From Caprella mutica (lineage: Eukaryota > Arthropoda > Malacostraca > Amphipoda > Caprellidae): a stretch of 64,000 nt of DNA. The translations under genes were made by a program, and so were the position numbers. The stretch lies in assembly GCA_947561585.1 (NCBI GenBank), contig CANNZV010000498.1, positions 480,129-544,128 on the forward strand. The letters run 5' to 3'. Under the pieces are notes generated by a model. That model did no database searches and was not told the DNA's origin. It saw nothing but the letters and a program-made list of their open reading frames with translations. Positions 23,251 through 36,063 of the stretch are shown piece by piece; the stretch's first letter is position 1, and each line of letters starts with the position of its first letter.

Positions 23251-25307
23251 CTGAAAAATAATAAAATATTGAAAATTAATTTAGACTAGCAAATTACCCA
23301 GGCATAACATCAAATTGAGAGTTATTAATTTAAACATTCCAATAAACATTTGTATTTTTATACTGCAAATTAACTTTTATTGATTAATGGAAAGTAATCT
23401 ATGTCATTTTAAATATTAAATAAAGCATGACCCAAGAAAGCTATTGGCTGCATTCTGGACAATTAAAATTGTACCAGAGATATTCTAGAATCTAGTTCAT
23501 AAATATACAGGCAAATACAGATCATTAGGGAACCAAATATCACTCTAATTATATCAAACGTGGTGACCTGGGTTTATTAAGAAGCATTTTCTCAGAGCAG
23601 TAGTGACTTCCCATGTTTCATAGGCTCATCAATTTTGAACTAAACTTTCACAATAATTCTACTCCGAGCCAATTTTAGTATTTTTTGAAGATTTGACATG
23701 GGAACTCAAGGATCATATCATGATAGAAAATTAGAAATTAAAATTTTAAATAGAAATTTAGCTTTAGTTTATTGATTAGCAGCTGTGTTTCCAGATGATG
23801 GATGGACATCTGTAACCCAATATTTGAGCCAAGCCAACTTTGGTTCATTTTGAAGATACAAAGCCAAAATTAACTGTTTAACATGGGGAAAATAAGAATT
23901 TCTAAAAGAATTTAAGTCAATACCTAGACATACCTATCTGAGATTTGAAATGTTAGCCAATTATTTGGCTTTAATGGAAATACTCTCATTACTCTAAATC
24001 ATGGCTGAAAATTTTCAAAGCATGCACTAAGTCGCCAATATATTGCGGACTTTTTGCGGGGTGAAATTATGAAATAAAATGAAAAAACTGTAATTAACAG
24101 TTGAATCACTAAAAAAATTGCCATAGCATGCATGCTCCATGCATCTGACCTGAAACATTATCAAACATAACGAATTAATGATGTATTAAACTGTAAATTC
24201 TCCACTACTAAGACGCCAAATATGATATCTACTTTAAAAGGAGTTAAATGTGGCGAGCTAAATCCATTTTTTCATCAAACTAACGACTTTCCTGCCACAC
24301 TTTGAAACATTGGCTGGTTGCAAGCTAGTCTGAAAAGAATGTCTCCTCAGAGCCAGGATTTTTTTGTACAGAAATGTGGATTTGGGCGCAGGCCGCAACA
24401 ACTAACATGGAGCATAAGAATTATATAGCCCTTGGCCACAGGATTAATCCAAAGATCCTATCATACTTTTCAAACTGGGTTGCACCGTTGCAACTTGCAA
24501 GATAATTAATTGAATTTAATTGACATGCAATCCAATCCAGTCTGCAAAAGATGCATGAAGTTGTGAAGTTTATCCAGCAACTACCTAATGAGGCAGTTGA
24601 GGCCTTGAAATTAGTTTCCTGAATTATCCGGTGGTAATTTTCTAATCAATTCCTATGTTTACAGTATACATGTAGATAATTAGTGGAGAGATTTTTGGGT
24701 CATTTTGGAAGGAAATTTGAAAATCTTTCGAGACAAATTGCCCCAAAAATTAAATATCAGTAGACTGTCAGACTGATTGTGCATGCTTTGCAGACTAACA
24801 TGTAATGAGACATGGTATATCTACCTAGGGTCACACAGGTAAATTGCGGCCCTATATATATAATTTCTAATTGCAATCGCTATCTCTAAAGCCTGCTGAA
24901 CCTAATTCATATTGAAATGTTGCACATAAAAACTTAAAAAGTCTGCAGAATGTGTCTCTTCTTCCGCTGAGATTTTATTTTGAGAGACAGTTATTCTCTG
25001 ACTCTCAGCAGCAGATTCTCTGACTATCAGCAGACTCTCAGCTCTGACTCTTGCAGCCTAAATTAATAGTAACATTATTCTAACATAAGCATAGGAATTA
25101 CCTAATTGAAAACCACCAGAAGAAAAATTAAAGGTAAGTTTAGTAATATAGGAATTAATTCATGATCTCCTGCAGAGATCTCCAATTTCTAAAATTCAAT
25201 CAAAAACTCTCAGAGATTCTTGGAAAAATGTTGGATAACATGGAATTTAAAACCTTTCATTTATACTTATGATTAAGATCTAAGTATGCCCTATGGAAAG
25301 ATAGAAC

Positions 25308-25800
25308 CAAAGACAATATAAGACAAAGACAATATATATATAAGACGCTCAACTCCATGTTATAAAATACGGAGCATGTTTGCACTGACGTCAGCACTCG
25401 GACTCAACTTATAGCCAATCAGCGTTAATGTACACCTACAACTTGGTGTCTTCAAAGACAATATCGTACCTGAATAGGTTAATACTTACTTAGTTAACCT
25501 AGTTATGATTATTCTTCGTTAAAAAGAGGGTCGATTATGTTTAAAATACTAAGTTGAACCACATATGCGATCTTGTAGACTTAATTAATATAAAGTAATT
25601 ACTAATTAGTTATGTAATCCCTAATCATTAGAGGAAGGATATTTGTAACTACTAAAGATTGTCCCCCTATGAATTTCAAGGGGGCGGGAGGTCGTACAAT
25701 TATCATTGTTTGCTGTGACGTATGCTACTGATCGCTTCTGATTGGTTATTATTCTTGAATGTGCCCTATCAAGTTGAGCGTCTATCTAATATTGTCTTTG
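25308..25800. mobile_element. K element copy 1
   Basis: Inverted ends CAAAGACAATATA / ATATTGTCTTTG, with TTGAGCGTCTAT in the arms. The flanks ATAGAAC and ATAGATC differ at one base. It contains TGACGTCA at 25386 and a nearby CCAATCAG box. Non-coding; closely matches 29556-30024. Confidence 0.75.
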
Positions 25801-26689
25801 ATAGATCTATAAAAATTCTTTATGCTACAATTAACCCATGTTTAGAGTCTGTTATACCTACCCTGTGGGCCAGTAGAAAAAATACATAAGCAGCCAGCCA
25901 GCCATTAGCTAGTTGATAATTGGCCTACCGGTAAAAAATCATAGTTACCTAAAGCTTGAATAAGCCTAGGAAATTACTAATTCAAGAATTAAAAACAGCT
26001 TAACTAATTGAATCTATTATCTTTTTAAATTAACACCACACCTATGATTTAAACTGTCATATACTCCGTAAATCATACTTGTGGAAGTTTTGAAGCCAGG
26101 ACTCGATTTGAAAACCTAATTTGTGGAAATAGTTCAGAAAAATACTTGTCTGAAGTGGTAAGAATAATCCATACGTCACAGACCCATAGCCAAAACGTGC
26201 CAACAGTCGCTAGATTTTTCAAAAGACTGTATTGGGACATCTTGGTATTCATTGGTCTGTGATATTGGTGTTATTTCAGTCAGGAGGTAGAGAGGACGCA
26301 CCTTGCGCATGCTCCGCCTAACGCTTCTTTAACTCTTTCAAGTCCAGACTTGAGCGAAAAATATGCCCTATCTTCCCAAAGGTTTTTGACTATACCTAAT
26401 CATTTAAGTAGTAGGTGGTGCAAAATTTGAGCTGGCGAGCAGCACACAGACTTGATTACTAAAACTTTAAAAGGTAGTCTACTTTCTGCGCCATTGACCA
26501 TTAAACGTAACATTTATGGTGGTATGAAAAATGTACTATCAAACTTGAAAACGTTTTAAAAGTGGTACATTTTCTGTACCACTTTGCAACAAACATAATT
26601 ATCTGTGTGGTATGAAATGTGTTACACCAGACTTGAAAGAGTTAAGGATCTCTCTCCCATCAGTTGGTTATAGAACTGTTAGCACAGTA

Positions 26690-27040
26690 TAAACCAGGCG
26701 GCTAACCAAGCCGTTACAATCGTGTTAGCTTCTAGTGTAGATTTAGAAACGAGGGAGAGTACACGTGTGTGCGTCGCTCGCAGACCTGACTGAGTAAGTT
26801 GAGTAACGATTCTCGTTAGCACAACAGCTGATGTTAACTTACATATTATTCTTCAAAATACTTTAGGTTCAATAATTTTCTCATCTATGGACATTTAACT
26901 GATGTAAGAAGATTAATTGATGAATATTTAGGCAACAGATGCAATGTTAATGACTTAAATAAGCGTTTGGTGGAGCGTTTGCTAGATGCGTGCACCCTCC
27001 CTCGTTTCTTTCTCAAACGTCACTGGCCGTGTGCGAATCA
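26690..27040 (+). repeat. R repeat copy c, truncated
   Basis: Starts AGGCGGCTAACCAAGCCG and runs through the 47-codon frame (about 26875-27005) to CGTGTGCGAATCACAG, where similarity to other R copies stops. No recognised protein. Confidence 0.65.
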
Positions 27041-28993
27041 CAGTTTATTGAATAGGGTAGTTAGTTCAAGTCTACGGGTACAAATTCGAGTCAAAATAGC
27101 TTGGCGGTCGTGACGTAGCAGGCAGTTGCCAAGTATTGTTTTTGTTGCGTCATGCCATAGCTAAAAAAAAATCAAAATAGCAAACTTGAACAAATTTAAT
27201 TATTTGGTTAATTCGATTATTTTCTTTTTATAATGAGAATATTAATATAATTACCATTATAGATTATTTACTTGAAATTCAGTTGTCTAGAACACTCTGA
27301 TCATACAATAAACTCTTTATTTAAGCATTTTTCGTTAGTAGCTCACTGCAGTCGTAACCAAATTTCTAAGAAGCAATTTCAGCTTATTTAGCCTGATAAT
27401 AGATTACCATGCATGTAAAATGTTCTATTCATAGATGCAAGATAAAAATAATATTATTTAAATTCATACGGATAGCCTATATTGAGCTTCATATAGAAAC
27501 ATATAATTAGGTAGGTTTTATTTGAGAAGGATAATAATTATTATATTCACAAATTTTATTGGATGGAGCATTTATAGCCCAGATATTATTATGGTTTAAC
27601 TTTCAGCTTTAAATATATGATAGATATATAATCCATATTTATAACTTATCGCAGGTTACCACAGACTATTGAAAAATCAACAAAACTGACATTTACAGAT
27701 GATCTGATATTTGTCCATTACTATTTTATGCTAAATTTTTACTTACTTTAAAGTATTAGGAACAATCATTTATAAAAGAGCTGTATCATAAACACATTAT
27801 AACTATACAATAGTATTATAGTTCATTCAAGGTTTGAAAAAAATAAACTATAAAATAACAATGACAAACAATAACACAAAAAACTTGAATTTTAGTAACA
27901 GGTTTAAGTCTCTCCTTTGTCTTCCTAGAACAAATATCTAAGAGGAAAATGAGTGAATTAAACACAAGGGACTAGAAAAGCAGTCAGAAAAGAAAGTTGC
28001 TCAATGAACAAAGTCACCTAACACTTTCAGCGACAATGCTCATGGATGTAGAAAAGCTACTTCGTGAATGCAGTCACTTACCAAAGAATGTAACGCAAAG
28101 GGACACAAACACCGGTCGCTGCACTCACGGATGGAAGAGGAAAATGAAGAGGTGATAGTGAATGAAGCCTGAACCATTTACTGATCATTGACAGACGTAC
28201 ACATAAATAACTTGAATAAGAACAGTATTCTTATGAGAATGAAAAAAAAATGAAACTACTAAACTAGTACATTTCGCTATATAAATTAATTGTATCCATT
28301 TTAATAGATCCATCTATTGTAATGGATACAATTTAAACTTCATAGATTTAAGCATAAGTTTCAGCTGCAAAATTAATAATAATAAAAAATTCATTGAAGC
28401 TGAATAGTTTTGATGGTTAACTATATTCAATCAAAATGAAAAATCAAAACTATCTCACTTATATGAATATACTTTCAAATGGTCATTGAAAACCTAATGG
28501 ACAAATTTAAATAATAGTTATTTTCATTAATTTATTCTTTTCATTTATATGTCTAAGCTTCTGATTCCATGTTCTAAGACATTGAACTTAACTAAATATT
28601 TGTTCATTTGATCACAGCATAGCTTAGGGAGCATACAATATTTGTACATCAACAATTCTGATAGTAATCTACAAAATTCTCTATAATAGCAGTTCTTATT
28701 TAAGAAAAAAAAAAAGAAGAAATTCATTGATAAAGGATATAAATGATAGGCAGCAGTATTTTAATCCCTAGGATGAATCTACATTTTGAATGTATTCTTG
28801 GAAGAATATATACAAATTTAGATTCAGATCCTGGAAGATTAAAATACTGCTGCATATTTCACGATCAGTCAATTATGATTTGAGATTCTTGCTGTGATAT
28901 TTTTCCATATTCATGGCAATTTATTCTGTATTGAGAAAAAGAGGCGATGGAAGGGAAGAAGCCTCCAACTGGTGTTGTTGGTGACCGTGAATA
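27041..28993. other. AT-rich interval, no gene; possible decayed Q segment
   Basis: No convincing open frame. Around 28010-28175, the stretch GAGGAAAATGAAGAGGTGATAG resembles the reverse of Q interior sequence near 2950-3000, so an old Q copy is possible. A shorter related stretch occurs at 48660-48700. Otherwise nothing I can support. Confidence 0.35.
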
Positions 28994-29197
28994 GGGCACT
29001 GCAGGCAACTATAACTTCACTTTCTAGAAATATCATTTCCTCTGATTCAAGTTCAGGCGAGGGCACTGCAGGCATCTTTAACTTCACTTTCTAGAAATAC
29101 CATTTCCTCTCATTCAAGTTCATGCGAGGGCTCTGCAGGCAGCTTTAACTTCACTTTCTAGAAATACCACTTCCTCTGATTCTAATTCAGGCGAGGG
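28994..29197 (+). repeat. Minisatellite, three 68 bp units
   Basis: Units start GGGCACTGCAGGCA (28994, 29062) and GGGCTCTGCAGGCA (about 29129). Each contains ACTTCACTTTCTAGAAATA and ends in a CAGGCGAG-like stretch. The unit length is not a multiple of three, so the open frame at 28894-29094 is not coding. Confidence 0.8.
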
Positions 29198-29367
29198 TTC
29201 CTATGAAAATTTTCTTAAAATATTAATTACAGTTAGGGCTTAACATTCACTAACTGTTAGCTTCAAATATTTATAAAAATAATAAATAAAATGTCTATAA
29301 AAATGACTAATGAGAAGCAATAACTGGATTCATAAATTGTTTACCAAGAGTCAGTGCAATCAAACTA

Positions 29368-29548
29368 CGTCACCACACGACACAGCGGAACAACAACAAG
29401 ACGCCAAGGAAGCTGTTTTGACTGAAGCGAAGAGAGACAAGGAAGCTCACTTGACTAATTGCTAACAACAAGGTGTTAACACGATGGTTCCGCTTATACG
29501 TTGTTGGTTTAGCCGTTACACCGCTTCCTTAGTACTATAACTTCCTTG
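29368..29548 (+). repeat. R repeat, 3' half (copy e)
   Basis: Contains CCACACGACACAGCGGAACA, the GACTGAAGCGAAGAGAGAC block and CCGTTACACCGCTTCCTTAG. It matches the reverse of 50360-50515 nearly base for base. Confidence 0.7.
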
Positions 29549-29555
29549 GTATAAA

Positions 29556-30024
29556 CAAAGACAATATAAGATAGATGCTCAACTCCATGTTATAAAATAC
29601 AGAGTATGTTTGCACTGACGTCAGCACTCTGACCCAACTTCTAGCCAATCAGCGTTGAGGTATACCTACAACTTAGTCTCGTCTAAGACAATATTCTAGC
29701 TATATAGGATTGCAATCGCTTGGTACCCCTAGTTAAGACTATTCTCCGAATAGAAGGTAGATTATATTCAAATTACTAAATTGAACCACATATGCGATCT
29801 TGTAAACTTAATTAATAATAAGTAATTAGTTCTCTGATCCCTAATTAGTAGAGAATATTTATATTTCTAATGACTTCACATGTCTGTGAATTTCAAGGTG
29901 GGGGGAGGGGTGTCGTACGTTTATTATTGTTTGGTGTGACGTATGCTACTTATCGCTTCTGATTGGTTGTTATTATTTTTGCATGTGCCCTATCAAGTTG
30001 AGTGTCTATCTTATATTGTCTTTG
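29556..30024. mobile_element. K element copy 2, 7 bp TSD
   Basis: Ends CAAAGACAATATAAGATAGA and its inverse TCTTATATTGTCTTTG, flanked by perfect GTATAAA (29549-29555, 30025-30031). TGACGTCA at 29616 and CCAATCAG at 29645. Non-coding. A C-A-A-A-G end and 7-8 bp duplication are compatible with hAT. Confidence 0.8.
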
Positions 30025-30025
30025 G

Positions 30026-31351
30026 TATAAAGATTAGGGGAGTAGACTAATTTCATATGGGAGACATGATGGCATCTTTTTTTAAACTGACCAATAGCGT
30101 TGCAGAAGAGACCGGTGGAGCGTGACGTCATGAGCGGGAAAATTTACTATATACAGCAAAAACTAGTAGTAGACCAGAGTTACGTTCCAAGTTTGTTTGG
30201 TCTAGTAAGAAACTCACTTTATTAGTTTCCTACTAGACCAAAATAAAAGTAAAGTGGTGACCTTAATATTTAGATAGCTCTATTTGTTTATGATAACATA
30301 ATGCCTAATTAATGGTGACTAACATAGCAATTTTGAAGGGAAACAAATTTAGAAACAGAATTAATTTTTTTGCTTCAATTAAAATGAATATAAAAAAAAT
30401 TTCAAATAAATTTTCGTTTTATGAAATTATAATAGTCTTTACTGTATAAAGTTTTTCTTTTAGTTTTCACATCATATTTTTTTTAGCACAGACTCTACCA
30501 TCAAATCTTAAAACGATTCTGCCTTATATTTTATCCTATAAACGGCATAAATAAATATAATACATTATTAAAATTATAAATTTATCTCAAACAGTATTGT
30601 AATTATTACTCCTTGTAATATTCACACTAGAATAACTTTCAGGTGACAAAAAATGTGTTTTGTCTAGTACGAGGTTTTTTTCCGGTACAGTATCAAAAAT
30701 TTATTGGTCTAATAGGAAGTTTGTCTACTAGGAGGCTGGTCTACTACGAGGTTTTGCTGTATTACATTTAATTACAACTTTATGAAAGTATAATTTGATA
30801 AGATAATTTACAAGGGTTGTTTTAAATCATATATCTTAAGAATATATGATTTAATCATATGGTCTATGATTTCTAAAGCATTTTCACAACCCTAATAATT
30901 AGGTACTAATAAAAGAATTAATAAAACACCCCTAATAAAACTAAGTTTAAGAGAAATCTCAACTTAGTATTGAATGGATTCACAATCTTGGTGAATTGCC
31001 ATCTTGATTCTTGAGAAATGGTCTCAACAGATAGGGCAAATTTAGATAATGGTTGTTGATTCAGCCATATTAGAGAGTTGCTGATTACAACAAATCTCTA
31101 CCCAATCTTTCTAATCATGTCTCCTAAAATTGATTAAAAAAAACTATTTTTTGCTGTATTCTTATTATCATTAAACATTTATAACCTTCCTATCACGCGC
31201 GTTTGCCATTGTTATTTGTTTGTATCTAGAACTCCCCTTGGTTTGTCTACACTTTTCACAATCATGTGACTGGGAGTCGCTGATTGGTTCAAGATTGCTG
31301 ACGTCACGCACCATCCACTTGAAAAATAACACACAACTGGGTTATACTGAC
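30026..31351. mobile_element. Y element copy 1
   Basis: Begins TATAAAGATTAGGGGAGTAG and matches copy 2 (31506-32252) through ACCAATAGCGTTGCAGAAGA, the GGATTCACAATCTTGGTGAA region and GACGTCACGCACCATCCACT. The right terminus is truncated. It holds a pogo-like MITE (30154-30759). TGACGTCA at 30123 and 31299, both next to CCAAT boxes. Confidence 0.7.
30154..30759. mobile_element. pogo/mariner-like MITE, 606 bp
   Basis: Inverted ends CAGCAAAAACTAGTAGTAGA and CTACTACGAGGTTTTGCTG, flanked by TA (30152-30153, 30760-30761). Y copy 2 lacks this segment. CAG-AAACCTCG type ends are characteristic of pogo-group elements. No transposase. Confidence 0.75.
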
Positions 31352-31505
31352 TCTAGAGCTCTGATATTTCACTCAAATATCTGGAAGGGTACTAGGTAGC
31401 TATTTACGAAATAAAAAGAAAATGATAGAATTAAGAGACCCAAAGTATCTTTCTGAGTGAGAGTAGTGTGCAAGTACACATCAGCTGTTTGGTACAAGCA
31501 CAGTG

Positions 31506-32252
31506 AAAAGTTTAAGGAAGTAGACTAATCTCATATGTGAGACATCTTTTTTAAACTGACCAATAGCGTTGCAGAAGATACCGGTGGTGCGTGACGTCAT
31601 GAGCGAGAAAATTTAATACCGATATTTAACTCAATTAATATATTACATTTATTTACAGCTTTAAGAAAAAATTGAATTATTAGATAAAATAATTAATAGG
31701 TTTGTGACAATATGCGTTTTAAATCATATCTTAAGAATATCATACGAAAATTCAATCAGTCTATAATATTTTCAGGATCTATGATTTCAAATGCATATTG
31801 TCACAACCCTAATAAAACTAAGTTTGAGAGAAACCTCAACCTGGTTTTGAATGGATTCAAAATCTTGGTGAATTGCCATCTTGATTCTTGAGAAATAGTC
31901 TCCACAGACATAGCAATTTTTGATAATGGCTGTTGAATCAGTCATATTAGAAAGTTGTACAACAAATTTCTATCCAATCTTTGTAATCATGTCTCCTTAA
32001 ATTGTTTAAAAAATTGGTACTATTTTCTGCTATATTCTTACTCTCTTCAAATCATTTATTAACCTTCCTATCACGCGCGTTTGCCATTGTTATGCTATTT
32101 GTTTGTATCTAGAACTCCCCTTGTTTTTTCTACACTTTTCACAATCATTTGACTCTGGGACTTGCTGATTGGTTCAACATTGCTGACGTCACGCACCATC
32201 CACTTGATAAATAATAACACACAATTGGTCTACTCCCATATTCTTTATACTG
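31506..32252. mobile_element. Y element copy 2
   Basis: Starts near GTTTAAGGAAGTAGACTAA and ends TTGGTCTACTCCCATATTC. It is the uninterrupted counterpart of copy 1. TGACGTCA at 31592 and 32184. Non-coding. Confidence 0.7.
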
Positions 32253-32361
32253 TGGTACAAGCCTGAGTTTGCGACTGACGCGCAGAGTGACGTCACTAGG
32301 TGTTACCGGAACGGTCCCGTATAAAATTCCATTCAAATATAACTATCCCTAGTCATATATT

Positions 32362-32827
32362 TTAAATCATACTATCATATTGGACCTGACTGCTACCTGT
32401 TGAATATTGGATTCCATCTTCATCAGTCTATATAAAGAAAAAAAGATTATCATTCAAATATTACAATATTATATCACTCACTGGACGATAGACAGAGATC
32501 ATGAGTAGCATCAGAGGCTGTAATTGGAGTTGATGTTGCAAAGCTCCTTTCAATCGACGATAAGGCTATCCTCTTATTAGTAGAAGGTAGCTGATAAGTG
32601 TCGTCCTCTTCACCTAAGATGTCATAAGAGGTTAAGCCTTCGGTAGTCTCTTATTCGGCTGAAATGGTTTTTTTTTTTAGATCATCAGCGTAATCTGTTG
32701 CCTTGCTCTTAATTTTGATGGTGTGCTTCGTATAACTTTCTCCTGGGCCTAAACGTTTCTTTATTAGAGAATCTTTTCTTGCTTTAACCACAATTTTAGG
32801 CCAGACACACAAGATTTTTATCTCCAT
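32362..32827 (-). pseudogene. Decayed two-exon gene, family unknown
   Basis: From ATG 32825-32827 the minus strand reads about 115 codons with one stop (TAA at 32651-32653). It includes ILCVWPKIVVKARKDSLIKK, SYTKHTIKIKSKATDY and YQLPSTNKRIALSSIERS, and ends at a consensus donor CCA|GTGAGT (exon end 32482). A second segment after ctttatatAG (32427-32362) reads TDEDGIQYSTGSSQVQYDSM then stop. The splice phase does not join cleanly at the strongest acceptor, though a second AG 9 bp on would restore it. Codon usage and two splice sites argue for a former gene. I recognise no domain. Confidence 0.4.
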
Positions 32828-32907
32828 TCGTTCTGCACCAAGATGTTGACGCCTCTACCTCATTAGTATCACTAAATAGTACAGCTCTTTGTCTCTATAC
32901 ATTTCTT

Positions 32908-33276
32908 GGGGTACGGTCAAGAGCCCCCCCGGTCATGAGCCCCCCTAGGTCATAAGCCCCCCCGGTCACGAGCCCCCCTCCCTGTTTTTTTAATGCTTAT
33001 TTACCTAGTTAAACAAATGAAGAACTACTCAGATAGAAATAACTGAGAGTTGCTAATGTAGTTTGTTGTATCCGCTAGTTTGTTGTACTGCACACTTCAT
33101 GATTGTTTAATGACCTGGCAGGGGGGTTCGGGGGGCGGCACGCCTCCCGATATACATATATTTTATGTCTAATCAGTAATGAACTACAAAAGTGTCAATA
33201 AGGATTAAATAATATAGGTAAATAAGGATTTAAAAACAGGGGGGCTCGTGACCGGGGGGGCTTATGACCTACACCC
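32908..33276. mobile_element. M element copy 2 (9 bp TSD)
   Basis: Opposite orientation to copy 1: begins GGGGTACGGTCA and ends TGACCTACACCC. Perfect ACATTTCTT repeats flank it (32899-32907, 33277-33285). It abuts the broken retroelement ORF at 33286. Confidence 0.9.
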
Positions 33277-33285
33277 ACATTTCTT

Positions 33286-34428
33286 ATATCCCTTTTCATA
33301 AGCAACATCATAGATAGGAAGAAGATGATCTTGCCCATCCTGGCTTATTTGACGGATCCGAAATTTAGGAATAGCAGAAGAACCCTCCGATGAAGAGAAG
33401 AGCCAGCTCCCTCTTCTATTCTCCAAAGGCACAGGGCTGCGGTGTTGGAACACGGAGAGTGGAGGGAGATGAAGTTCTATGCTTGAATAGTCGGAAGATT
33501 CTGGTTGTCCCCTTTGTCTGTGAACCCTTCGGTCTTCTCCTAAGAGAGCGACATCGTCGGTGACAACCGGGCTTCCCCCCTCCGTAACACGAACCGCAGT
33601 AGGGCCCCTAAAGGTCCCCGTCAAAAGATCCTCATTGAGCATATCCTGAAGGGCGGCCCGTTCCAGGTAGTCAAAGTTCTTGGTATGCTTCGGTCGCGCC
33701 TTTAATCCTGCAACTCGCTCCGAAAGTTCAACTCCTGCCTCGATTCGCATATATTCAGTACGATCAGCTAAGGCTATCGTCCAATTTTGGGATGCAACGA
33801 GATAGAAGAGACGGATGCGTTCAAGGTGATTCTTTTGGGCTTGATCGTCTAGGCTATCAAAACATTCATCTATGCTGAAAATATATCGTAATTCCTCCTT
33901 TTGCCCAGTGTTCAGTTTCTTATTGAGTTTGTCATTCACGCACTCCTTCAGATAATCAGTGATGACGCTTCTTTTGAACTTAAGATGGGCCGTATCGCTT
34001 TTGGGTTTTTCCGTAAGTGCTACTATTGTGTCTTCTTCTCGCTCAGAGTCCTCTGGGTTAATGTCAGGATTAACCGGGTTTTGTCTGGGAGCCTGAGTTT
34101 GGTAGTTCGTTGTTAAGGCCGCAAGGTTGTTTGAAATGAGATCGAGTTGTCTTTTGAGAGCTTCAAACCTAGTGGCAACTTGCTGATCCATTTGGGATCC
34201 TATTCTTGTCAAAATTATTTTTGGTATTTTCGGGTTAAGATGAGGTCTTTTTGTTTTGGATTTTGGAGATTTACGCTTTCTAACTTTTTCAGTTCTGGAG
34301 CTTCCCCGAGATGAGCCGCCGGCGCCGCTATGACCGCTCAAACTGGATTCACTACAGCTTCTTATCCTAAGATTGTAACGTGCCTCAACCGGAGGTAAAA
34401 CAAGAGTATCTTCAATAAGTTTATTCAC
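33286..34428 (-). pseudogene. Retroelement ORF1 fused to start of ORF2 (fragment)
   Basis: The frame is open for about 380 codons. Residues 1-240 match ORF1 of the complete element at 62654-63556 (LPPVEARYNLRIRSCSESS, QMDQQVATRFEALKRQLDLI, LNTGQKEELRYIFSIDECFD). The following ~110 residues match the beginning of its ORF2 (ALQDMLNEDLLTGTFRGP, RFRIRQISQDGQDHLLPIYD). In the complete copy these are two separate ORFs; here the junction is in one frame and the basic tail of ORF1 is missing, which may be an internal deletion. RT and RNase H are absent. The left side stops where M copy 2 is inserted, and beyond M the sequence is unrelated, so the copy was truncated. Confidence 0.75.
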
Positions 34429-34559
34429 ACCTGGGTCCGGATTCTCCTCTGAGATGGCCGAAGGCTGCGATGGGGGCGCCGGACGTTAGTCTTTCCCCGA
34501 CATCAACAGGCAGTCAAGCAGGAGACGGAAGCCCAAGGTGAAATGTGGGGAGGTATGTC

Positions 34560-34690
34560 TTGAAGATGTTCACTCTTGTAAAACTGACAGGGTAAGTAAT
34601 GTCTGTGCCTCCCTGGCTCGGCTCCTTATATACTTTAAGGAGCCCGAGCCCCTTTCTGAAGGAAAGGAGGAGGGGAACAAGTCCGATGTC
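34560..34690 (-). repeat. Terminal repeat of the retroelement fragment
   Basis: Matches the terminal repeats at 59753-59838 and 63631-63716. It shows the same hairpin arms, GGCTCGGCTCCTTATATA and TTAAGGAGCCCGAGCC. It lies just upstream of the fragment's ORF (minus strand), as in the complete copy. Confidence 0.75.
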
Positions 34691-36063
34691 TGGATCAGGA
34701 CCCAAAATAACAGAGCCGTGACAATTCTGTTATCTTCTCAGTGTTGTACTGAATATATATAGGTATGGAAGTAGCAAACCTAGCAAGGAAAAGTGATGCC
34801 AAAAAGTGGCGCCATGGGCGGCGTGTCTTCCTGCAATGCTCAGTGCCACAGATCATTGAATATAGAAGATATCCCACTACAGTATTTTCAATTTTCTAGC
34901 GACACTTGGCATCGCAGGAGTGCGTAACCTGACGTATCCTTGGAGTTGTCTACGATTGATATATTATTTTGTTTTAATTATTCAAAAAACGACAAAAAGA
35001 GAATACTATTGAATTTAAAAATACTATTTAAAATCAAAACATTTATTTATGATATTAAACTGATAATAAAATTATACATTTATAAGCAATATAATTATTA
35101 CTGTTTTGTACGTGTGTGTGTGTGTGTTCAGTACACAGTAGCATTGGTTTATTTCTGATGCAATATCATGAGCGGAGGGTGTGCGCTGTATATTCTGCCT
35201 AATTCAATAATTTTCTTATCTTTCATCAAAATTAACTGGTGAAAAATAAGCAATGCGTGAAAATGTTCATTTTTCTTTTGTACCAATACATCTAAAGATG
35301 TGTACAAGTTGTTTTTATTCAGAAAATATGATAACAATCTGTGGCTAAAGGCTTGCACAATGGCGTTTGCTCGAAATATTTCAGTTTCGACTTCGATTCT
35401 TGTTTTCTATTCTATAATAAATATACATTAAAATATATACGATTTTAATTACCCTATTTTCCTGAAAATTTAAATTTCCATATCTGCTTATAGTAAGTAA
35501 AAGAAAATGTAGCTATGACCGTTATGTATATACTTATACCCGTTTGTGCATACGTTTGTAATATGTGACGTCACGTTACGCCTCTCTCTGATTGGCTGAT
35601 ACGCTCTCACTCAAATAATTATTTGGCCACTAGCGTCACAGTTCATTAAAGAGGAAGTTAGTTCAGAACATTATTTTTGGAAGAGGTGCAATTGACGTCA
35701 TCAATAAACTATAAACACTCGGTAGATGGCGCTGTAACTCGTGACAAATCAAAACGTCCATAGATTTTCATATAAACAATCAAGATGACGCCGGTGAAGA
35801 AGGCAAAAGTTTGCTCTTATGAAAAGTGTACTAATACTTCTAAAACAAATGAAAAAGTTTCTTTTTTCAACTTTCGAGAAAAAAGTTGTCAACAGTGGGT
35901 TGAGGCATGTGCTATTAAAAAATTGTACAACTTGACAGCTACTACTCTTAGAAATAAATATTATGTGTGTGGTGACCATTTTGAAAAAACACAATTTAGA
36001 AAGGTTCTTTCCCCGTACAAGAAACTCCTCAAGCCGGAAGCATGCCCTTTAGCTGGATCTGGA

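Larger units (their letters stand above)
21256..26261. mobile_element. 5.0 kb inverted-repeat element, P/S-like ends
   Basis: Perfect 25 bp inverted ends begin CACAGACCAATGAATACCAA. The ends and subterminal CTAGCGAC...TTGGC resemble the S elements (CACAGATCATTGAATA). No clean target duplication is visible. Inside are a four-unit tandem array (21345-22060), two exon-like segments on the minus strand, a K element (25308-25800), and a stretch at 24580-24740 homologous in reverse to an intron of the P-like element (36470-36660). Most of the interior has no open frames. Confidence 0.65.
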
